Of a DNA stretch of 64,000 nucleotides, positions 37,003 through 49,589 are shown one piece after another (position 1 is the stretch's first letter; the number at the start of each line of letters is the position of its first letter). Source of the DNA: Epiperipatus broadwayi (lineage: Eukaryota > Onychophora > Udeonychophora > Euonychophora > Peripatidae); contig JAQFVV010000042.1 of assembly GCA_028023455.1 (NCBI GenBank), forward strand, positions 3,985,739 to 4,049,738. The letters run 5' to 3'. A program made the position numbers and the translations under genes. The notes under the pieces are model-generated. The model searched no databases and was not told the origin of the DNA. It saw only the letters and a program-made list of their open reading frames with translations.

Positions 37003-39640
37003 TATTTATAAGCAGGTGTTGTTTATTAAAATCTTTACCATTATTTATGCAGTTTAATACAATAGTAGAATGGTGGAGTCTGGTCTGGTGCAAGCTATAC
37101 ACACACTAGGCAGTTATTTAGGGTGTAAAAAATTAGGGTGCCATAACCAGCAACAGTTAAAAGGGAATATTTATCATTTATCTTTATTAGACATATTATG
37201 TATGCATTTAAAGTTGTCGCATGTAAGTATGCAGGTTATTCAATGTATAAGGTGTCTAGTAGTAAAAGGAACACTGAAATCTGCTTAGGGTGAAAAAAAA
37301 TCTTGAACTAACTCTGGATGGAATCAAGAACTAAAGATTTTTGAATGTCTTTTCATCTTAGTAAACTAAAAAAAAAAAATGCAATTTGATTGCTTGCTAC
37401 TCAAACATTACATAACTTTCTGAACAATTAATCATGTAATTATTTTTAATAATTTTTATTGCATTATATATCTAATAAAATTTTCATTATTGATGTACAT
37501 ATAAGTCCATTTATGCAAGTCTGGAAGTGAACTGAAGTCAATAGAAATTTCCTTCCAGTTTATCATATTTATCAAAAATAATTTTCTGATTTTTTTTATA
37601 ATTAAATACATTATTGCTTGGAAATTTGTAAGAAATTCAAGCATCGGGAATGATATCTGAGCCGTGATCCATTATCCTTTAACTCTAGAATCCAATACTC
37701 TACAACTGTACTAAAACCATGCAAGGCAATAATAAATAAATAAAAAGTAGATTTTTTTCTTTCTTTAATTCATTGCAAGTTTGATTTTATTCAAATTCAG
37801 TTTTTTTCCCTTCAGAATCACTTTTTTTTTATATGAATAACATATAAGAATTTTTTCATCAACCAATCTGATAGTCTTCCCATTCTTTTTTGCCAATTAA
37901 AAACATTCAATATCATTCTGAATGTTTAATGATATGACCTATCATCATTTTTGTTCTTTCAAATTTAATTATACTTTATTTTTCCCCCAATTATCCTCAT
38001 TTTTCATTCTGTTTGAAAGTAGGATTTTTATTATTCTGCACCAGCATCACTCATTCTTTTCATCTTTCACAGGATTTATGTCTCAGATGCTTATTTCATC
38101 ATCATGGAGTTTATAATGAATTGTTTTCTTCATTTATTTCAAAATTTTCTTTGATTTAATTAATTTGTTTTTACCAAACTTTTTTTTGTGTGTGTATGAT
38201 ATTCAAACTGTCTGGTGAAAGACCTCCTATAAACAAATAGAATAACTAAACAGTATAGTTCTATGTCTAACCAATAATAGTAGTTATTGTTATTTGACAT
38301 CTTTTAATACAATTTATTTTAGCATTCCAAATTTATTAAAAAGCTATTCTAAAGAATAAATTTAAAATGTGTGTTTTTTATTGTCGTTGTTTAATAAAAA
38401 ATGTTTTATTAATTTATTTTAAATCAATTACTCAAATATATAGTCTATCAATTTATAAAATTTTCTTTTTCAATTTCTAATATTGTGAGTCCCATATAAA
38501 AATGAAAATAAAACAGCAGCAATATATTACAAAATGTCATTAATAAAAGAATTTTTGGTGATGATGACTTATATAAGGTCAGTATAAAAAATTTGCTTCA
38601 AAATTTTATAAATTTAGATTATATAACTTCTTTTCCTCCTATGCTATCTTTTTTATCACTAAACTTTACAATCTTCTGAGCTTTATCTTCTGAGCTTTAT
38701 TGCTTCGATTTTTTTTTCCTATTTCCATAATAATACCTAATTTGCAATAGCTTTATTATAAAACAATGAATGGGCTCTTACATCAACTATATATACACGA
38801 TTGCTTATGACTTTTAATTTTAAAAAATCCATGTTTATTGTTGAAAACTATTTTGATTATCAGTACTGAATGTATTTAAATTTATTTGAAAGAGATGTTA
38901 GTCTATTTTTCCACTGTATACCTTGAAGCAGATCAGAAAACTTTCCTACACAAATATACATCACACAGACCAATCAAAAAAATCAATAGTAGTAAATAAG
39001 AACCTATTATTACCACTTGGTAAGAATCCAGTGCATCAGCTATTTATTTCCACATTACATTGATAAACATGGTACAATTTTAATGAAACACATAATTTCA
39101 TGAACAATTGATTGGTATGCATAGAGATTACTAAGAGAGACTACAGTTTTTAAAAGATCAAAAAACATAAAAGTTTAAATTAAATTAATTAAATGCTATC
39201 TAGAATAAACTTGTTTAGAGCTACATATTTTTATATCCAGAAAAATAAGGATTTTAATACTATATACATGCTCATAATTTAATAAATTATAGGCTTTGAA
39301 AAAAATGAGATGTGATTATACTATATGTCAGCTAAACATACATTTAAAACAATTTCATGTGATTAGAGCATGCATAGGATCAGTTTCAAAATACACAGTG
39401 AAAAAATAGAACAGCCAAACATCTTTTTCAAGAGGTTTAAGTATATAGTTGATCTTGATAGTCAAAATAGTTTTCACCTATGATATGTAGATGAAGTTTC
39501 TTAGTAATAGTCATAAGAAATTATCATTTAGTCATAAAAATATTCAAACAAATGTAGTTTAATTTTAGTAAAGTATATACTAGTATTTATATGTTATAAA
39601 ATTAAAATGTTTTTGCTATTTAAAAATAGACATCATATCT
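37003..39640. other. AT-rich intergenic DNA
   Basis: No gene. 37643-37742 is a decayed reverse-oriented SINE. 37070-37288 looks like the edge of an unrecognised transposon (GGGTGTAAAAAATTAGGGTG). Confidence 0.5.
37643..37742 (-). repeat. Decayed tRNA-derived SINE, reverse orientation
   Basis: It matches the 8636-8750 family in layout, with GCAAGGCAATAATAAATAAA at its head side. Strongly eroded. Confidence 0.35.
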
Positions 39641-40880
39641 AATACATTGGATGAAAATTTGACATTTGTTCTTTAGAAGAAATTGCTATTCATGTTAAAT
39701 TTGAATACCCTTTAAAAATAAAATTGTTAATTTGAATTTTCAAGCTGGTTATGTTATTCAAGTAAGAAATTTTGTCAAGAAAATGCTATAAAAATGAATG
39801 TCTGCTTCTATATTATTAGTGACCAGATTTTTAAAAATGCAGATTCTTTTTTGCTTAGTTGTAAAGTAAATGTAAAAGTTCATGAACAATATTGAAATTT
39901 AATAGAAGTTTAAGAATGATTAATGAATTTAAACTGCCAAGGCGATACAGCTATTTTCTAATTACAGTCACATTAAATATTGTTTAATATATTAAAAATA
40001 ATATATGAATCTGAAAAACGTTATAATAATGTATTACTAAATCAGTTAATTATACTCTTTAAATTATACTTTGGGCAAATGACAAGGACATTTTCATCAT
40101 CTTTTGAATAATGATAGAAGAATTCAGATGACTGCATTTAATTATAAAGCTATTCTTTGACATGGTTCAATTTATCCCTAGATATTCAACTTGAAGAAGC
40201 CAAAACCACTTTTTGTTATTTTAAAAACAGAAAGATTTCATGTCCTGGTGGAATGTTGGGAAATTTTAAATATGCTAGCAACATGTCAACTTCAAAACAT
40301 TGAATTTTTTTTTTTTTTTAGAAATATAAGAACCAATGAAATTCTGTCATCTTATCTTAAGAATACTTCTATTGTTGTAATTTATAAAAAATAAGATGAT
40401 AAAAAAGATTGTAGCAATTATCATGAACAGGCTGCATTTATTAATAGACGATTATCTACCAGAGACTGTGTGCGGTTTTAATTACATATTAATTATAAGA
40501 AAATGTTAAGAACAAATGTGTAATTTGAAGATTGCTCTCATCAATGTAATCAAGCTACTTTGTAGATAAACCATGGGTATCCAGTTTATATTAACAAGCA
40601 GTAAAAGATTCCAGGTTCTTTTGAGTTGTCCAGATAAGGATCAATTTACTATCTATAAAAGTAACAATCCCTGAGATCATGATTTAACTTTATCTAACAT
40701 AATATTCCAACTCAAGCCTCTGAAAATGTAAATATGGCTCTGCTAATATGCAGTTTAATAAGGATGCTAATTTTCTTTTAAAATGAAAAAATATATATGA
40801 ATACAAATATATAAACAAAATAAAGTCTTAATAAAGTGGTAATGATTGTAATGTTGTTGATATCAAATCAATGACATATT
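39641..40880 (+). pseudogene. Dead non-LTR retrotransposon (reverse transcriptase fragment)
   Basis: 40360-40500 reads TSIVVIYKK, then DDKKDCSNYH, then LLIDDYLPETVCGF. This is the conserved LINE reverse-transcriptase stretch (family form IxxIYKKGDxxxCxNYRGI...LLPExQCGF). Upstream, a CWEILNMLATCQ-like stretch may be the linker. Frames shift repeatedly, and the catalytic box is not visible. Confidence 0.6.
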
Positions 40881-40885
40881 TAAGC

Positions 40886-41050
40886 TACTATCCTTAACAG
40901 TTGAGATTAGGAGATATAATATTCTGAAGAAGATTGCTGGGGCAATCAAAACTGTAAATTGTAGAAAAGGGTGGAAAATAAAGTATTGTAAAAGTAGTAA
41001 AGTGCTTGGACAATTGAGTATTATATGGTATCCTAGAATATTTGTGAGAG
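40886..41050 (+). repeat. Single arm of the 47-kb palindromic family
   Basis: About 160 bp matching one arm of the 47062-47374 element. It includes GGAGATATAATATTCTGAAG and GAAGATTGCTGGGGCAATCA. It is present once here, without its inverted partner. Confidence 0.75.
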
Positions 41051-41352
41051 AGTGAGATCCCATATGAGAATCTGAAAATTAGTTTAGAAATTTAATAATT
41101 GTTTACATTTTATGCTGCCCTAAACATGTTTTCTAGATACAAGAGTTGCTATTGAAAGTTAAGTATTCCTAGATTGATTTCTTATTGAAAAAAAGTTTTT
41201 TTTTTACTCTTGACAAATGAATAAAGTTATTATACTATGCTTAAGCACTTGATATATAAAAAAAAAAATGACTACAAGATAAATAAATAAGCACATCAAT
41301 AAATTTAATAGAGTACTTTCATTAGACAAACTCATATACTACAATCAAAATA

Positions 41353-41658
41353 TTAATTCTTATTAAGCGCGATGTCAGCACGTAATACTTATATAAGGCT
41401 AAAACCTTAGTACATGTGCCTTGAGTGCTTAATTTTAACAAGAGAGACCTCTACAAATCATAACGCAAGATTCGACTTTATAAAGATAAGAGGGAGACCC
41501 CTCTTATCTCTAATCTTAATTAAGAAAAATACGTTAGAGATAAGAGGGTTCCCTCTTATCTTTATAAAGTCGAATCTTGCGTTATGATTTGTAGAGGTCT
41601 CTCTTGTTAAAATTAAGCACTCAAGGTGCATGTACTAAGGTTTTAGCTTTATATAAGT
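41353..41658. mobile_element. Near-perfect palindromic element
   Basis: Two arms of about 125 bp, over 95% identical in inverted orientation, around a small AT-rich spacer that repeats AGATAAGAGGG as nested hairpins. Flanked by ACAATCAAAATA (41341-41352, 41659-41670), a 12-bp target duplication. The left end has about 30 bp outside the palindrome, so it is polar. No reading frame and no hammerhead core were seen. Unrelated in sequence to the other palindromes. Confidence 0.85.
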
Positions 41659-41670
41659 ACAATCAAAATA

Positions 41671-44600
41671 ATGTATCTTTTTCTATCATTTTTTGGATAT
41701 ATAATTTCAAGAAGTGGTAAATCCTTTACTGCAATACTTTATAATTTTGGCTAAATATAATAAATTAAGAGTATTATTTTTAACAATTTTTTATCTTGAT
41801 AAACATATAGTGAATTTAATTTTTATATTAAGTTTTTATTCAGCAGTTTTTTAGAATTACAAAAATTAATTTTAAATATATATATTTTTTTATTAAAACA
41901 AAAGTTTCCTTGGATTTTATTATAATTCCATGTAAAACTATTTATTTGAAGATTGTTTAAAATATTTCTCTAATTTTGTTTAAAGAAAGTTAAGTCACAT
42001 TTGCATTTAATTTGACTATAATTATTGCAAACAAAAGGAATATTAAAATATATTGAAGTTTAATTAAAGTTTTAAAAAATGTTATTAATGTAAAAAGTTG
42101 CTTTTTATTTATTTATTTTTTTCAGAAAACATTCTAAAATATATAAATATCTAAAAATGAAAGTATATATTTTTATATATTTTTTAAAATATATAAAAAT
42201 GAAAGCAATTGTCACAAAAATTTGCAAATGTGTGAGATCTGCCTTTTTATTAAGTAAGATACTGATGATGATGATTATAATGGTGGTGGTGGTGGTACTG
42301 TAGTAATAATATGGAAGAATATCTTCAATTACAAAAATAAAAAACTTTTTATAAAGTGTGGAAATCTTGAAATGGAATTCTGCTTCCTGAAATCAATTTG
42401 TATTAAAAATTACTATTTGATCAAAATATCCTTATATCAACAACTTTTCATTTAGAAGGACATTTATTACTATATTCCTTTTAATTTATTTTTGCATGAC
42501 CAAATAATTTGGGAAGCTGACAGAAAGAATTTCATATATATTCATCTGGCAAGTCCAAGAATTTTTCTCTTTTTTTTTTACTCTTCCCAATAAGTAATTA
42601 ATTCAGGTACGTTTAATTTTCCATCAGACATGTTTGTTAGTTTGCTAAAATGACAAAGCTATGATAATATATATTAGGAAAGACATCTAATCAGTGATAA
42701 ATAAAAATATAATAACATTTAATACTAACTTTATAATTTTGTCAACATTTCATTGGAAAACATGTTTTTTTTTATTGCTAATTTAAAGTACCTTTTGAGA
42801 AAACTCCATAGAGTCAATGAACTTACTTTCTTAATATATATATATACACACATATTTAAAAATTTAAAAATATAGATCTTAAAATATAGATCTTAAAAGT
42901 TGAATACAATGTTGACCCATTTATAATAATCTTTTGAAAACAGAAAAGAGGGAGAATTGATACTACTGCTATATATAAAAAAAAACAGTATAAAACAGGT
43001 CACCAGCCAAGATCGTAAATCCTTCTTCAATTAGAAAACATGCTTATAGAATCCCCCCCCCACACACACACACACACTTATTGATTGAGTAAAAAATTAA
43101 GACAGACTAAGTAAAGTAAAATGATGTCTTTTTTTTAATTCAGGATTTCTCAATGCTGAGTGTTTTCGACCAAAGAATTCCATTTTATTTTTTATATTTC
43201 TATATCTATATAACAGCTATCTCTGATTTTCCATGGTGTTCATCATATCTTCTTTCCATCATTTTCCTGATTTTCCTTTCACTTTTATCCCCTTCACTTC
43301 CTAATCAATCATTATATCTCACATATTCTGTTCTTATTCATTTTTATAATTATGATCATACCATCTTAATCTCCTTTCTTCAATGATGTTTGTTTGAAAT
43401 ATTGTGAAATCTTTTTTCTAAAAGTTTTAATTAGCAATATTTCAATAAATTACTTTTCAAATGTTCATCTTGCACTCTAAACAAAATAATCCAAAAATTT
43501 CAAATTTGATCTTTTTAATTCTCTAAGTATGTTTATATTCATTGCAATTCATATTTTATATTCCACATGAATATCATCTATTCATTTTTCCAATTATTTA
43601 ATTATACTCATTACTTTCAATAGATGACTACTAAATATAAAAGACACACTTTTATTTCAGTGATCCTGTAAAGTTTCTAATATATATAAAATTGGAATTA
43701 TTCACTATAAATAATAAAATGCCAGTTAAATATCTAGAAAAATAATCACCTTGTTTCTTTAATCTCATTATTGTTCCTAAAATAATGATCCTCTCTTCTT
43801 CAATAAGGAAAAGAAATGAAAATCATTGGAAACATTTCTTTACTAAGTACATAACATTATTATAATTTATTTTTAAGCGTTTTATTATTATTTATTCTGG
43901 ATGATTCAATTGTTTAAGTATTACATTTGTTTTTGTTTTTTACATTACATATATATTAGTTTCTTCTATGGGTAATTAATTGAAGTTGCATTCATATATC
44001 AGAGGATTAAATCTACCACTATCTAATTAAGGAATGTTATTTAGAAAATAATGTGCCATTACAACATTCCTTATCCAGATAATGACAGGTGTGATACAGC
44101 TGAAATATTGTTTCAATAAAGTAGTTAATTATATATGGAAAAATATATCTTTTATATTTATTACTCATATAAACTTTTCTCTTAATATATATATATATAT
44201 ATAACAATTTTAAAACTAAAAAATGAAGCAGTTTTTAAATACAGTAAAGTACAAAGAACTCTCGAATTGCTCTCCAGAAAAAAATAGTGAGAGATTGCAT
44301 TACTCACCAGGTATGTCAACTACTAGGTGATTAGGAGTTTACAGGTTTTTTTTCCCATATTCCACTCTCTAGCTAGAAATAGCTAATGTCTATTTACTGA
44401 TCAATGATTGAATTGCTATTTTGGTTGACTATGGTCATAACCAGAAACAAATATTCTAGACTTGCTCATAAACCAAATAAATGTTCTAAGGTTTTGTGAT
44501 CCAAATTTGAATTATAAGTCATGGACATGGTGTACTAATAGATTATAGTTAAAACAAAGGTTTTCCAGAATCCCAGTATAAACAAAAAGCTTACAATAGT

Positions 44601-47061
44601 TAAAGAATCATTTATATTCATATGTGTTATTTGTATCTGATATTTAACAATTTTGTAACATTAATAATAACAGCGTTTTGATTAATATAATTAAAATAAA
44701 TTGTCTAAAAATATTAATTTATAAATACAATTTTAATTGCAATTACTAAATCAGTTGAAGTACAATGTTTATAAAATTATAATTAATTATAATTTCAAAA
44801 TTTGATTCCTACGTTTATGAAACATTACAACTTTCAAAACATTCTGCAAAGAAATTAGGATTCTGTATCTAAAAAATGTCACACTGCTTCTTCATCATCA
44901 TTCTTCATTCCCAAAATAAATGTCTAATAACTTCTTTAATAAAGGAAAAAAATAAAAATCACTGGCATCGTTTTCAAACTATCTAACATAGATATCTCAT
45001 CATTCTCATAATTAGCTTTAACATTTTTATAAATTTTAACATCTGATCAAATATAACTGCTTGTATCTCTGTATCATGTCTCTAAATGTGAATATTCATC
45101 ATCTTGTCAACTATAATACTAAGGAGTTATCACAATATTTTCTTAACTTTTTGTAAGTCATAAAACCTGCACAGACATAGAAATTTTAATGAATTGTACA
45201 TATCCCCAATCTGTACAAGAACAATAGAAATACATTTCTGCATAAAATTTACATTTCTCATTAACGTTATCTTTTACAAAAACTGAAAAAAAACAAAAAT
45301 GGAATGATCTTTATATATATAAAATTATATAAAACACATATAATAATAAAAATATTCTAGAATACACTCTACAAAATATAATATGCCTATACAAAATAAA
45401 TAACTGAATATTAACCATACCTGTTTTACACCATCTTGACTAGCAATTAAACATTCTAGAGTTTTTTTTATTATATATACAAATTATTGTTAATGTATTT
45501 TTTATGGCTAATACTATTAATGAAGTTTGAATAACTTAAAAGTAGATATTATTACTTATATTATTATGCCTTAGTTTTTATAAGGTGCAATAAATGTTGA
45601 GATTTAGTTATTAAAATATATATGTAAGTTTATGACAGAATAAAAGGTAGACAAATTAGATGAGTTTTATTACTTCATTAGAAATTATAAAATATTAAAT
45701 ATGTAACAATTAGTGCTAAATTTTAAATACCATAATTTAGGTTTTTTAAGTAATTATTTTAATTGTTGTAAAATAAATGAGTTTTTGAGATACCAAATAA
45801 AAATTTATTTCTGAATTTATTTTTTAAAAAAATACTCTGATTTATATTTAATATTATATATCTTATGATTTCGTTTTTGATGCCATGGAGGTCACACATA
45901 GCAACTTGAATATCCAAATGGCAAGTCGAATGCAACAATTTTATTCAATTGATAAAAGAGGGGTTTTTTTTTTTACTTTGTTTAGATGAGAATCAGGAAC
46001 CATTAGCTCTTTCAATCATTGCATCAAACTACATAGGGCATATTTAGCATTAGAAAACAAAGACACATATTATTTAACATAAATCTGCATCTCATAACTG
46101 TCAAATTTAAGCCTTTAATTAAAAAACTAAATTATTAAGATCTTTATGTAAATATTGAATAAAAGAAACTGTGATAAGTTGCATTAAAAGTTACAATCCC
46201 AAATTTTCATTGATGATGATTGTCACATCTTTCGTTGTGAACGTTTTAGAGTCATAAAATCTGCTTTCACTTAATATATATATCTTATATTATTAATAAT
46301 TTTTTAAAAGCTATGAGATATATTCTATTTAAATAGAATAATAAGTTCATTATTTCCTAATGAAAGTGTAAGTTTTCAAAGTAAGAGAAGTTGCGACCGA
46401 TGGTTAGTTAATTTAGTTTTTATTTCTATTGAATGAATGTAACCTAAACTGTAACTGCTGATTTGTATCACTTAAAATCTTAAATCTAATTATTTGATGA
46501 TGCAATTTTCATAATTCTCCCAATAATTTATTCATTATCATTATTAGTCATCAGCTTACAAACCGATTCACATAATATCCCAGATGAGTTATCCAGCTCC
46601 TGTTTTCTGATGCTTCACTCTTCAAAACACTCATAACTCACATCTTCCTTAAGATAATACAAGTTATTTTTTTCTTTCACTTCTCTTTCTCTCACTTTCC
46701 ACAATCCTCTCCAACATATTTTTCATAATTTCTAAGAAAGCCAACTGAATTTGAACTTCCTAAATAATACTAAAGTCTTATCAATAGGTTCAGAGATCAT
46801 TTATAATCATAGTGCATATCTGTATCAGAAATGGAATTTAACAGCCTCTTACTTGCATAGTGGTAGTTAACCACAATAACTATCCAATTTATATACATAA
46901 TGCCAGAATTAAAGGATTAATAAAGCCAAGAGTGAAACTTTCAACTGGTTATAATATCTATATATTCCTTTAAAAAAATTATCTTTTGAAAAAAAAAAAA
47001 AATCTTTAAATAAATAAAACTCTACCAATCCTTTTCCTCTTACTCAATATACAAATATTAT
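41671..47061. other. AT-rich intergenic DNA
   Basis: No gene. It contains microsatellites (42281-42296 GGT; 43053-43077 C then CA). It also has a diverged repeat pair (43750-43870 and 44880-45010, sharing CCTAAAATAATG- and AATAAGGAAAAG-like strings in order). 43150-43390 is open on the plus strand but looks like low-complexity pyrimidine DNA. Confidence 0.5.
43053..43077. repeat. Poly-C / (CA)n microsatellite
   Basis: A run of nine C followed by eight AC units. Confidence 0.9.
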
Positions 47062-47374
47062 CACACAATACTAAATCATCCATGCATTTTACTACTGTTA
47101 CACAATGCTTTATTTACCACCCTCTTTTACAGTTTACAGCTTTGATTGCCCTAACAATCTTCTTCAAAACTTTTATATCTCCTAACTTAATTCATTAAAA
47201 TTTGAATTTAGCAGTTGAAGTTAGGAGATATAAAAGTTCTGAAGAAGATTGCTGGGGTAATCGAAACTGTAAAAGAAGGTGGTAAATAAAGCATTGTGTA
47301 ACAGTATTAAAGTGCATGAATGACTTGATATTATATGATATACATTTGGCAATGTAATAAGAAAGATTAGTTAT
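47062..47374. mobile_element. Palindromic element with hammerhead-like arms
   Basis: A 313-bp insertion flanked by a 14-bp duplication TATACAAATATTAT (47048-47061, 47375-47388). Inverted arms of about 130 bp lie around a short spacer near 47190-47215. The right arm contains CUGAAGA, a GAUU/AAUC stem and GAAAC, the layout of a hammerhead core (CUGANGA), followed by GUA. Stem I is only about 2 bp, so this could be a degenerate or merely hammerhead-like motif. One arm is repeated at 40886-41050. Confidence 0.8.
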
Positions 47375-47963
47375 TATACAAATATTATTTACTCTTTTCA
47401 AAATTTCTAAATTTTTTAACAAAATTTTTCCAACTTATATTATCCAATTTTTTCGATCTGCATCTCTAAAACTACTCACCCCCTCTATCTTCATAAATCT
47501 GCTTGTTGTTCTTAAGAAGCCTTTTTTTCTTCTACATGACATATCATGTGCTTATCCCAAACTCAACAAACAAGATTGTCCCTTTCAAAAGTTATTTGAC
47601 CGTTTAATTTTTTAAAAAAAGATTAAAGATTTTTAAATATTGTTTTATCTATTAAACCACTATTATCTTAAATATAATAAATTTAGCTCAAGATATTTCT
47701 GACACTAGTGATAGGAGATATAGTGTAGCTTTATATATATCTTTATGAAAGAAATTTGCATAAATTTTGCATAAATCACCACTAAACTTTAATTAAAGTA
47801 GGCTATGAATACGAGACTTAAAAGTTCTCTGAAAGCGCTTAGCCATATAACTCTTTAATAATATTTTAGACAAGCTTCACTTTTTTGCTTAAAGCGCAAT
47901 TTAAATTACTTACTACTCAAAGGTGAAGTAGAAAACTAATATTTTATTTCAATTATATATATC

Positions 47964-47980
47964 TGTGTGTGTGTGTGTGT
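47964..47980. repeat. (TG)n microsatellite
   Basis: About eight TG units bordered by (TA)n. Confidence 0.9.
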
Positions 47981-48814
47981 ACAAGACCTTAATATGAAAT
48001 GGAAAAAAAAAAAGCAACTGATGGGAAAGGTTTAGTAAACCATCAATTCTTAATTGTGAACTTTGCACAAAGCAGTATAACCAATAATGATTTGCTTTGG
48101 AAAGTTTCAGTTTATTAAAAACTGTATATCTAGACAGCTCAATTTAAAAATTACTTTGATTACATGACATGGCCTGATTCAATGTGCCCAGCAGATTATT
48201 TATCAAAGTTATAAAAATAACTACAAAATAAGTAATGTGGGAAGGAGGGTGATGGAAATAATGATGATAATGACTAGTATTTTAATTCCCTTTTTTTTTT
48301 TCCAAATATAGATACATGGAATGCAGAAGTTTTTGTTTATGTGAACTCCTCAATAATCGAATGGAGTATAAGTATTAAAATTTAAGATTGATATAGTTTT
48401 TCTTAATGAAATAGAGGGGGAAAAAATTAAATAAATAGAATAGTTGTTTTGTTTTTTTAATATAAAAAAAGATCATTAAAAGAGATTGCATAGTGTAGGA
48501 TTTGCTATAGCTTTATTTGGTATCTTCAATTCTTGGAATTAATATGCACCAATGAAAAACTAATCATATTAAAACTTCCATTTCCTCAATTGTTCCTGTG
48601 TCAATGTTATCAGTTATTGTAATCCAATATTAGATTCAGAGATTACAGAGAAATAATCATTTTATTGTTTATTGGATGATGATTTTCTTCCTTAAGACTT
48701 TAATTCCAGTGCTTGTATCAACAATAATTTGGGATCAAAATTATTAGAAATAATAATATTGACACTGTCAATAAAGCATGGTTTAATAATCCAGTAGTTC
48801 ATATCTTTGAAGAT

Positions 48815-48940
48815 CACGATGTCTGAGCATCAGAAATGTTAGAGTAAAGCTTCAATACAGGGACCTTTGGCTCTTGAATCAATCATCTCTACCACTATAC
48901 TAAATAGATGCAATTTAGTATCACAATAAAGCAATGAATT
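48815..48940 (-). repeat. Decayed tRNA-derived SINE, reverse orientation
   Basis: Layout matches the 8636 and 37643 copies, with a TTGAATC-like B-box on the minus strand and a GATGCAATTTAGT head. Low sequence identity. Confidence 0.35.
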
Positions 48941-49240
48941 CAAGGGCTAAAAATTTCTGTATCAAAGCATAACTTTGTCAGTCAATTTTTTGCACCTACA
49001 TCACATGATCTCCCTGATAAATACCCCTGTGCAATTTATTATAATGGTAGAATGAAAGCTCAATTTATTTTTATACTTAAAAAAACCTCTAGAGAAATAA
49101 AATTAGTTATTTTTTAGAGCTATTGATTGACTTAATTTGTATTGTAGCAATCGTGTTTTTAAAAAAAATCACTATAAAGAAACATAGATGCATCTAGGTG
49201 TATTTATACATCGAACTATTTCCATCATCTAATATTAACT

Positions 49241-49367
49241 ATTGACTGTCTTTATAAAAATTTAACTTTATTTAAATTTTCAATTACATTCATCTGTTAA
49301 GCACCCAGGTTAATCTCAATGTAACTGAAAATTTAAATAAAGTTAAATTTTTCTAAAGACAACCAAT
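49241..49367. repeat. Palindrome, about 48-bp arms
   Basis: An inverted repeat ATTGACTGTCTTTATAAAAA.../...AAAGACAACCAAT around a loop containing GTTAAGCACCCAGG. The surrounding 49215-49430 resembles pieces of the CAGCAACACCTGAA SINE tail. Confidence 0.7.
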
Positions 49368-49589
49368 ACTGGTCTAATATATAAATGCAACTAAAATACT
49401 ATCATCATAAATCTTCAGGAAAACAAAAGATACATCTACATTCAAAATAATAGAATAATGAATTATAGTTAGGAGTCACAAATATAGATTGTCAGACAAA
49501 TATGAATATGACAGAAATATGATTCAAGATTAAAATGATTGCTGTATTAAAAAAATTGAAGTCAAACATATTAGTAACAAATTTGATTT

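Larger units (their letters stand above)
47389..49240. other. AT-rich intergenic DNA
   Basis: No gene. It contains a (TG)n microsatellite (47964-47980) and a reverse SINE fragment at 48815-48940. Confidence 0.55.

Noticed and set aside
42261-42300. CTGATGATGATG as a hammerhead core
   Set aside because: It is part of a trinucleotide repeat; no GAAA, stem II or cleavage triplet follows.
43153-43386. 77-residue hydrophobic frame, possibly a membrane protein
   Set aside because: Pyrimidine-rich low-complexity DNA yields hydrophobic residues; no start context, splice sites or conserved motif.
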